A DNA stretch of 64,000 nt from Cycas panzhihuaensis (taxonomy: Eukaryota > Cycadophyta), in NCBI GenBank assembly GCA_023213395.1, contig CM041465.1, positions 78,995,741-79,059,740 of the forward strand. Reading direction: 5' to 3'. Both the position numbers and the translations under genes were made by a program. Numbering within the stretch: position 1 is the first letter of the stretch; every line of letters starts with the position of its first letter. Of this stretch, positions 55,961-64,000 are shown one piece after another. The notes beneath the pieces were generated by a model that worked only from the letters and a program-made list of their open reading frames with translations, made no database searches and was not told the origin of the DNA.

Positions 55961-56357
55961 CCTGCAAAGGTAGTAGGCTCATCAATAGAAAGCACTTCAC
56001 CATAAGTGCAAAGTTTGTTTATACTTTGATGGACGTTTCCCTTCAATGATATGACCATCCTGTACCGTTTGAGTGTACCATTTAGGTAACTTCTGAAATG
56101 ATGTGGCTTGAACCTCAATATCTTACGGTCTAAGTGTAGGAGTATCAAGATGAAGTGGAAGGTTCAAGTGGAGCAAATGAGGATGAAGTAGATGAAGGTG
56201 CGATGAAGAACATGGTGTGTAAGATTGAGGGAAGGGAAGTCCTCAATAATCTTTCCCTTTGTCAATGGGGGGTTGGATTGGTGCCATATCCAACTCTTTT
56301 TGATCATACTCAACAAAGATTACATCTCTTGAGAGATGTATTTTCCTCCCAACTGGA

Positions 56358-57140
56358 TCATACAACTTGTAGGCTTTGCTCGATTGAATATCCTACAAAG
56401 ATGCATTTAAGACTATGTTTGTCCAACTTAGTTCTTTGTTGGTCTGGTATGTGCATATATAATGTCCTTAAGTGGCTGATAGTTGGCTTCTTTCCAGACC
56501 ATGCCTCCTCAGGTGTGATATTGGCGACTGCGGCTGTAGGACTTCGATTGGCCACATAGGTCATTTGAAATGCTTGCTCTTGGAAGCCCTTTCGCATGCA
56601 TCACTGTTCTGGCTTTATTTGCCAATGTTCTATTCATCCTTTCAGTGACTCCATTTCTTTGAGGAGTATGAGGAGTCGTGAGTTGTCTCCTAATCCCATT
56701 ATCCTTGCAAAATTGGTTGAATTCATTTGAAGTGAATTCACCTCCATTATCGACCTTAATGTGCCAATTAAGTAGCGATTCATTTTCTATACGCCTTGAA
56801 CTCTTTGAATTTTGAGAAGGCTTGATTTTGTTTTAGGAAGTAGACCCGGACTTTGTGAGAGAAGTCATCAATAAAGGATATGTAGTACAATGCTCCTCCA
56901 AAGGAGTGGTGGACATGGGTCCACACAAGTCCGAGTGAACTAATTGCAAAGGATAAGATGCACGCCATGCTTTGCCTTTAGGAAAAATGTTGTGTCCCCA
57001 TTATGCAAGCTTCGCAAAGACATTTTGAACCATACATCTTTGGAAGCCCATACACCATGCTTTTGTATGTCATGATTGTCTAGGCTTAAATGTCCTAGAC
57101 GTTGATGCCATAGAATTTTTGACAAAGATGTGAAACCGAG
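56358..57140 (-). pseudogene. Copia integrase, family A (broken)
   Basis: The zinc region WHQRLGHLSLDNH lies near 57115-57080. Core motifs are HSFGGALYYISFIDDFSHKV (about 56920), a second acid in the D-N-G-G-E-F block near 56740 and the NGVTERMNRT block near 56640 across frameshifts. The C-terminal part (TYVANRSPTAAVANITPEEA, KCIFVGYSI) covers 56597-56358. Confidence 0.88.
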
Positions 57141-57229
57141 TAAGCGTAATCAAGAGTAATATTATTGGCATCCAACTTGTAAAGGCCTTGATCCTCATAG
57201 GCTATAGCTACAATCGATCATCTTTGTCA

Positions 57230-57560
57230 CGAATGGTACATTTCCCATTTTTGAATAGTACGCCATATGTTGCTTGTTCATCCGGCTAACAGAGAGCGAT
57301 TCTTCTCTATAGAAGAAATGAAATAGGCATCACTATTGGGAAATGATAAGGAAGGATTTTAGGAGAGTGAAAAGGAGCTATGGTGCCTATTCAAACCTCG
57401 CTTGATTCACCATTTCCAAAGGTTACTAAATGACCTTTGCCTTCCTTGATGTTGCTTAGAGTTCTTCACTCGTCATGTGTTGAGTAGCTCGAATCGATAA
57501 TCCAAGGTTGACAACACTTGGATGATTGGAATGCACAAAATAGTTTGTCGTCATTGATTA
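57230..57560 (-). pseudogene. Copia protease, family A (active site altered)
   Basis: The minus strand reads PWIIDSSYSTHDE near 57510, where relatives have W-I-V-D-S-G-A-S, so the glycine is lost. GKGHLVTFGNGES and IGTIAPFHSPKI follow in register with the plus-strand family member at 17290-17375. Confidence 0.8.
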
Positions 57561-58515
57561 TAATGGCGTTGGTAGCCATTTCTTTGACCCTCCTTGTGGA
57601 CCTCCTCGATAGGCACCTCGATTTGGTCGAGGGGAAATCGATTGGAACCGGAATTGCTGGAACCGTCGTGCTGTCGCCGCCTTTTGGCCCTGTGGTCAGC
57701 CGCTATCTTTGACCTTGTGGCTTTTGACCAAGATTTGCTTGCTTCTTTTGCATTCAGTGCAATGTGGGAATGCCACAATAATGGCAAATGACATTGGTCT
57801 TGGAAGATCCAATGTTCATGTTTCCAAACCGCTTTGTGAATGCAAGGTTGGATTTTTGAATTGTCTTTGCCTTTGTGAAAGCACCGATGTAGATGGTTCT
57901 TCAAGATCCTTAGCATAAATTTGTTCTTCTTGAAGCAATAAGCTTTCAAGTTGATTGACTATCATCCCCTAAGTGAACCATCTCGTAGTTGATGATATGA
58001 AGCCATTGTAGTCCTTTGGTAGTGCTTTTGTGATGGAGGCTACGATTTCATCTCTTGTATTTGGACTACCCAAAGTAGTTAATTCATTACAAACCTCCTT
58101 AATAGAGGACATGAATGCCGTCATTGGCTTTACAAATTTAATGGAGTACAATTTAGCTTTTATCATCAAAATGCGAGCTTCATCTCGCCTTTCATACAAA
58201 GAGGACAAGGTGTCCCATGCTTCTTTAGAAGATAGTAAGAAATATTTTGATCTACATGTATGTCCACAACCATTCGAATGAATGCCAAAGCAATTTCGCC
58301 TTTGGCCTCCCATGCAAGAACACTTTGAACATCCACAGTGCGGTTTGATTATCATTAATCACAAGTGTAGGATTGGGGATTCTTCCAAACATATCCAACT
58401 CATTCATTATCAAGAGATTTTTGTGATTCTTTTCCATTCTTGATAGTTAGCTTGTCCTATTAGCCTTATGGTACAAGCATTAAGCATTTGTATGGCGCCA
58501 TCTTTCCACTTGAGT
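57561..58515 (-). pseudogene. Copia gag, family A (broken)
   Basis: The start (minus strand, about 58511) matches the ATGGC start of the 14164 copy but lacks one base, shifting the frame at once. Later blocks are SSKEAWDTLSSLYERRDEAR, VKPMTAFMSSIKEVCNELTT and TKALPKDYNGFISSTTRWFT (58255-57969), nearly identical to 16450-16720. The zinc-knuckle region (about 57800-57750) is frameshifted. Confidence 0.88.
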
Positions 58516-59818
58516 GACACTTGAAGCTAGCAGATGACGTGGAAGTCTCAAGAGCTTTGTCGCTTAAGATCCACCTTCAAACAACACCACTAGTCCTGAT
58601 CTCACAAGAAGATCCAACAACCAATGGGGTGAAGAGAGGTGGAGGACTCGCTAATGAGGTGGAGAACCAAGTTAAATCTAGGACAAGGTGTAGGGTTGAT
58701 CCGCATGGACGTACCATGCTTTCCACAGGATTCACCCAATAACACCCTTTTCGAACCTCCTTTCCTTCAAGCAACCTTAATTGTTTGGTCCCCTAGGGAA
58801 TGCACCAAGCTTAAGGTTAATTCAGAGGCAAGGTTTGAACCTTTTCGAGCCTCCCCAATGATTTTTAAGTTCACTTTTAAATAAGTGTGAGTGAATCTTC
58901 TTACTTGGATTTTTATGCCTTTTGGCTTACAATGAATGAGCACAAACAGATTTCAAGTGCTTTAAATCCAAGTGAAGTGCTATGTATGCTTGAGTACAAT
59001 GATGAAGTACTTTTGAGTACTAAAAAAATGTAAGGAACCTTTGATGGAAAGAGGGTTCCTTTTAAGCTCCACAAACCGATGAAGTGATGAAAATGTACTC
59101 AAGAAATTGCTCCAAAGTCCAACACAAGCTCTGAGACTTAAAATGTCTCAACCATCCAACAAAAACAAGTGATTTTATTACTTTTCACAATGAGCCTTCC
59201 TTTGAAGAAGGGCAAGGTCACCATGCAAGGTGCCAAAAGCGAGTTTAGGTGATAAATTTCTTCACCTTTACAATGAAAACATTCCTCTTGATCACAATAA
59301 TTAAGCCTAATGACCGAAAGTGTGAAAAAAAGGCTTAAAGCGGTGAGTACACAAGTACTTTTGAGAATCAAGAGAGCTAATGTAAAAACACTTTAAGTAA
59401 GCTATAAGTTGAGAAATTAAAAAACTCTTAAAGTCTTTTACAATTTTTCCCCTTAAGAAATTTAAAAAACTTCAAAAGAGAATTCTTATGAGCATAAAAT
59501 ATGCAAAAAGATTGGCTTTGGTAGCAAGACTCAAGATGGTAGGCGTTGAGGAGTCCGATGTTGAGTTGGCAAGAATGCCGATGTGGCAACTTGAGTGCCG
59601 AGAGGATAGTGATGACTCAGTAATTAGTTTGCTTGATCAAATGAATGTAAGATGATGTGGCTCAATGCTGGTAATGTGTTGATGGTGGCCTCAAGAATGT
59701 AATGGAAGATGCTCCAGCCGAGGTGGCAGTATTGATTTCAAATTTGAAGATGAGTGATAGTGAATCACTAATGTGACAGAGATAACAAAGAAACTAATAT
59801 GCTCAAACAGAGACCATT
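58516..59818 (-). other. Leader of minus-strand family A Copia
   Basis: About 1.3 kb. It matches parts of the leader at 14703-16175 (for example the block around 58680-58800 with 15830-16000) but is shorter and lacks the 25-bp tandem repeat. The altered primer site complement GCTCGATACAAA is at 59819-59830. Confidence 0.75.
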
Positions 59819-59831
59819 AGCTCGATACAAA

Positions 59832-60406
59832 TGTTGACAATGGGCATTAGGCCACATTGATCCCAAGATCATAAATATAATCACAATACAATAAATGCAT
59901 GAAAGCATGAGAGCATAAAAGCATAAAAAATATAGGAGCAAGAGAAAATGATACCCAATATGTGGAGTTGGAATTGGTCCAACCTCCCAAGTAGAAAAAC
60001 TTGATTAGCAAACCGATAGCATAACAATACAGCTCCACGTCTCCTCTTATGGACAATGAGGAGAGGTCTCCTTATATAGAGTGAAATGAAAGACCTAAGG
60101 CCTTGGATGTTTGACAAGTGTCAAACATCCAAGATACATCACATGGATCATGAGCAAAAGTGCTTGGATCCTCACCTAAGGCCTTGGATGTTTGACAAGT
60201 GTCAAACATCCAAGATACATCACTTGGAATATTCAAACAAGTGCATGAGGGTCCATTGACCCTTTTGTGACAACGTTGTGTCACTAGAAAGAATGTGGGT
60301 GTGCACTTTATCACTTAAGTGATAAGTCACCCCTAAAGTATAAAGTGCATATATTACATGAAAAATAAATGTACATTCACTTAACATTTAAACATAAGGT
60401 TTAACA
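59832..60406 (-). repeat. 5' LTR of minus-strand family A Copia
   Basis: 575 bases. It also carries two palindromes, at 60102-60133 and 60183-60214, 81 bases apart. The duplication is thus shared by both LTRs and predates this insertion. Confidence 0.95.
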
Positions 60407-60411
60407 ATTCA
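60407..60411. repeat. Right target site duplication ATTCA
   Basis: Direct repeat of 53939-53943. Confidence 0.93.
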
Positions 60412-60543
60412 CTTATGTATTTGATGAGTATTCTACTCGTGTCATTTTTCCCTTTCTTTTATCAACCATTCAATCTCAATGACTACCCCTTTTACTTTTT
60501 GAGTGTGTAAAATTTGTGCACTAAACCTTGATATTATAGGTTT

Positions 60544-60840
60544 TGTAATGACCCCATACTGCACGTAATAGGTTAAAGGGTTAAGGGTTAAGGAGGATAA
60601 GTTAGGAGTATTTAATAATAGTGAAATGGCGGGTTGGGTAGCTTAGCGGTAGCATAATATAATAATGGGTAGCCCTCTTATAAATATGGCACCCTCATCA
60701 TATGTGAGGTAGCTTGATATATTTTGAATACAATCTATTAGGGTTCACGTTAGTGCCCCTTTGGTGCTCTTTTGGTGATCTTTTTGTCTTCTAGCTTTCT
60801 TTTCTTTTGCTCTCATGGTTATAGGAGTTGGCTTGTAACA
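60544..60840 (+). repeat. 5' LTR of the 60.5-kb element
   Basis: 297 bases, TGTAATGACCCC to GGCTTGTAACA, followed by GGTGATATCAGAGCC, a tRNA-iMet-like primer site with one extra base. A TATAAATATGG box lies near 60680. Confidence 0.75.
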
Positions 60841-60855
60841 GGTGATATCAGAGCC

Positions 60856-62475
60856 AATTCTGATCCATACCAGAACTAGGGCAAAGGCAATTTTTTTTCA
60901 ATTTCTCCTTGTTTATTGTAGTATTGAAGATATAACCCTAGTACAGGATTGGCAATCCTGTTGAAGGGTTTACAAAGCTAAAGATCCTGTGTACGACTCT
61001 GATCAAATACGTTGGTAGAGGTTGAGAGCAAATACCCTGGAGGTATATCGTTGAATCGTAACTCAAGAAAGCATGGCATGAGAGCATATGCAAAAAGGAA
61101 TGAACTTTGAGCACCACTTGCAACTCTCCCATGGATAATAAGCACTTGTGTGAGTGAGGATTCAACTTGCTTGTATCACGATCCAATCTCCAGTTGGCCT
61201 TTGTCTAATTTTTGATGAGTTGAAAGTCAAAGTTGTAAAACCCCCACTCTCAAATTGATGTAGTCCCATGATACGAAACATGTATTAATCCCTATAGTAG
61301 GGTGAGGTAATATGATTGGATAGTTATAAAATGGAAAATTCCCTAAGGTTGTTTCCATCTTCAAATCTACGGATAGATTGCTAACCGACAACACAGTCCC
61401 TACAAATTACATTACCGTCGGGCAGGCCTAGATCTCCTTCGAGGGATTTTCTTTGGGATTAATGGAAGTTGTGTGCTTGATAGGGAAGAGAAGGTGACAA
61501 CTATTTTACCTCTGTCGATGGGTATTAATTGATTATCCTTTCTGAATGATCTACAACTGTCATGAATCTACCATGAATCGCTTGCATTGTGTTGCATGGC
61601 AATGAAATGCCCTTGTTCCATGGTTGAAGATGTAACCTTGCATTCGTTGATGACAATCATAATAAGTTTGCTTGCAAAGAATCCAAACTCATCCCAGTAA
61701 CAATACCAATGGATATCTGTCAGAAATTTGAACGTTTGATGCACTTTTTTGCAAATTTGCCGCCAGTAGTGATGCCTTGTTCAACAATCGTGATCGTTAA
61801 CATCTTCGTGCCATCTGGGAAGTAATGTGGAAGCGAGAGATTCGTTTGGTGATTATCAAACTGTAGCCTTGAATCTAGATCATCAGCATCATCTCTTGCA
61901 TAAAGAAAAAAGCGTACCTTTGACGATCATTAGATAATGGGGATGATGAGAAAATGGAGCAAATCCTAGTAGCAGTGGCAGACTATAGAAATTCGAGTTA
62001 ATGTTTAGGTTAGATTTTTGAAAAGTTGTATGAAAATTAAATTAGATTGTATATTGCTTTCAAATTTGCCCTTTTTAGTGCCAATCGGTGGTCACATAGG
62101 TAGTTGAAATGACCATAACTGTTTAGCAAAGGAGCTAAATCAATTAAGTTATTTTATAGAACTTAATTTTATTTACACTATTTTGGGCATATCCTTGTCA
62201 TATAGACTCAAAATTTAGTTTCGTCAGTTCCATCAAGTTATTTGCTTCGAGGGCCTCGATTTGGACTATGACGTGGCATATTTTGGACTCTTCTTGTTAT
62301 AGTTATTAATGTTTGAAGTCTAGTCTTTTGAATGTAATTTTCATAGTTTTTTTGTAGCTATTCGAACTTTGGTTTGCTTGCCATTGCTCTTGAGACCACA
62401 ACATAAGGGGGCTAACTAGCTATAGACACCCCCTCACAACAACAAAAAAAAAAAAAAGAGAGAGAGAAACACATC
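60856..62475 (+). other. Leader of the 60.5-kb element
   Basis: No convincing coding frame. It ends in a purine run (A-tract then GA repeats, 62442-62467) just before the gag-like ATG. Confidence 0.5.
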
Positions 62476-63405
62476 ATGATCACACTCCTACACTTCAATA
62501 TTGATGATGATTCAGTAACTTTCCATAATTGGCTTGCCACCTTACAAGCATACTTTGAATGGGTAAACTTACAAGAAGATGAAAAAATTGTTGAAAGTAT
62601 TTACCATTTACAAGGAAAACTCAATCAATGGGTATAGTAGTGGTACCATGATACATATATAATACATGGTATCCCAAAAACTGGGGATCTCTTCATTTAT
62701 GATCTTCGCTTAGAGATTCAGGAATTATGTCCATATCGTCCTATGAAAGAACATGCTAAGGAAGACGAGGAAAAAAGGGGAAAGTTAGGCTTGTTAAACA
62801 CACTTGAAAATTTGCAAAGAACTGACCTCAACATTTTGACAAGATAGGTTCAAGCCCCTTTATCTTCATCTTTGCCACATGACAGAGTGGTCAACCAACA
62901 ATCCATCAAGTTGAGAGAAAATAACCTATTGCAAGATGAACTTTTGGCAGAACAAGTTATGCCAGCTTGAACTTGATAAACTCCCAAGTATTGAGGCAAT
63001 TTTAGATGAGCATATAGTCAAAGAGGAAGTGGAGGACCATGATATCCCCCCATGCAGCATGAAGCAGGAAGCATCACCAAGCAACCCAAGTCTACTTCAA
63101 ACGGGTTGTCATCATTCAGGTTGCATAAATATTTGGAACCTTATTTTTGTGGGCATGCATATTACTACACCATGGGCTCACATTTCTTTGATTCTTATAG
63201 TCAAACAAAGAAGTCACTCTTTTCAAGACCACATCACCATCTACATGGACTTGTGCATCTTTCCTCAACAATAACGTCTGCAACAACAATATCTCTTAAT
63301 CATCACCTTGATCAAACCACTACATATGACATACTAACAGCTGTTGAGAAGATAAGGTCCCAACCCTTAAGACGCCACCAAGATCTAAACTATTCTTGCA
63401 ACTAG
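62476..63405 (+). pseudogene. Gag-like frame of the 60.5-kb element (broken)
   Basis: The ATG near 62476 opens ITLLHFNIDDDSVTFHNWLA, TLQAYFEWVNLQEDEKIVES and IYHLQGKLNQWV, followed by two stops. This resembles the Gypsy gag domain (W-L...F, L-x-G-x-x-x-x-W). A later frame contains KEHAKEDEEKRGKLGLLNTL and, frameshifted, SFRLHKYLEPYFCGHAYYYT. No zinc knuckle is seen. Identity as gag is by pattern only. Confidence 0.55.
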
Positions 63406-63966
63406 TTACAGGAATCGAAACTAAAGTTTAACATGCGAGTTCTTAAACTAGAGATAAAACAATAAAATGAACAAGAAAGCCAAGCATCACATGTACACCA
63501 GATATAACGTGGTAAAACCCTAGCAGTGTGCTAGGGAAACATTCACACAGGAAAGGTATCGATCTTTATAGTTGTAGAATGGAGAAAATGTATATAATCC
63601 TGTAGCAAAGTGCTCATAGCAACAACAACCAGCCGCCCAATTCCTCACAATACATTGAACACTATAAACATAATGAAAAATGCCCTAAATCGGGCTACAT
63701 GAGAGGGTCATCTAAGGCACAAATCTAGACCGTAGAATTTAGGGTATTTTGAGTGAATGACCCTAATTCTCTTTACAATTTAATATACTTTCCAGTGCTA
63801 AATTTTTGGGTCGGGGGCTATCGCCCCCGAACCCTCTCTTTGCAGGGGGCGTTCCACTCCCCTCACACCCCCTTGGAACCCCCCGAGGAAGGTTTGGGGG
63901 GGGGAAATCGTGCTGCCAACATGTCAAAATTTTAGCCTCCAACCATTGTTGTCACATTACCTAACA
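63400..63966 (-). repeat. LTR (3') of a Copia element extending right of window
   Basis: On the minus strand TCAAGGTGGAGAT (complement of about 63967-63979), a polypurine tract typical of plant Copia elements, runs into TGTTAGGTAATGTGAC at 63966. The LTR then extends leftward to roughly 63400-63435; the outer edge is not certain because the target duplication lies beyond the window. It includes GC-rich hairpin sequence at 63811-63830 and a run of ten G at 63895-63904. Confidence 0.7.
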
Positions 63967-64000
63967 ATCTCCACCTTGACAACAATTTACCCGGTACCCT

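Larger units (their letters stand above)
53944..60406 (-). mobile_element. Complete Copia element, family A, minus strand
   Basis: A 6.46-kb element with LTRs of 580 and 575 bases, flanked by ATTCA. Gag, protease, integrase, RT and RNase H all match the plus-strand element at 14164-20096, but here the RT core including Y-V-D-D is present. LTRs differ at about ten positions plus two small gaps (about 98%). The coding region carries many frameshifts and stops, so it cannot serve as the helper for the young copy. Confidence 0.95.
60544..63400 (+). mobile_element. LTR retrotransposon, probably Gypsy, 5' part
   Basis: An LTR with primer site is followed by a leader of about 1.6 kb and a gag-like frame, then the LTR of another element near 63.4 kb. 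The rest presumably resumes outside the window. The LTR start TGTAATGACCCC and the gag style suggest Gypsy, but no pol is visible to confirm this. Confidence 0.65.

Overview
This window is a stretch of plant nuclear heterochromatin made almost entirely of LTR retrotransposons. I find no intact host gene, no tRNA or rRNA gene and no CRISPR array. The evidence for a plant is the Copia (INT before RT) and chromodomain Gypsy (RT-RNase H-INT-chromodomain) lineages, primer sites resembling tRNA-iMet (TGGTATCAGAGC-like), 5-bp target duplications and deep nesting. The AT-rich sequence and the many old, decayed copies suit a large genome such as a gymnosperm's, but the species cannot be fixed from the sequence. 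All percentages given are hand counts.

Layout. Bases 1-7033 hold a nest of three Copia remnants: family A (1-1397) inside family B (1398-2630), which lies in or against family C (2631-7033). Bases 7034-14158 are largely non-coding, with relics of non-coding LTR elements on the minus strand. Bases 14164-20096 are a complete, very young Copia element (family A, TSD TTATT, LTRs about 99.4% identical) whose reverse transcriptase core is deleted. Bases 21832-44956 are a decayed Gypsy-type element opened by two insertions. One is a chromodomain Gypsy (22937-28716, TSD GTAAG). The other is a Copia (family D, 30626-44190), whose own 3' LTR is split by a minus-strand family B Copia (37887-44074, TSD ATATC). 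LTR divergence falls in the order the nesting predicts.

Bases 45006-52088 are an old chromodomain Gypsy carrying a solo LTR (47122-47537, TSD CTTTT) in its gag. Bases 53944-60406 are a complete minus-strand family A Copia (TSD ATTCA) inserted at a microsatellite. From 60544 a further LTR element begins; its gag is cut near 63.4 kb by the LTR of a minus-strand Copia that runs off the right edge.

Function. Every gag-pol frame is broken by stops, frameshifts or deletions, so no element here looks able to move on its own. The youngest copy (14164-20096) must have been mobilised by proteins from a relative. I see no new defence, metabolic or regulatory system. The observations of most interest are the datable nest, the young RT-less element, the palindrome-rich family A LTR, a solo LTR with target duplication, an unexplained antisense ORF and the non-coding LTR relics around 9-13 kb.
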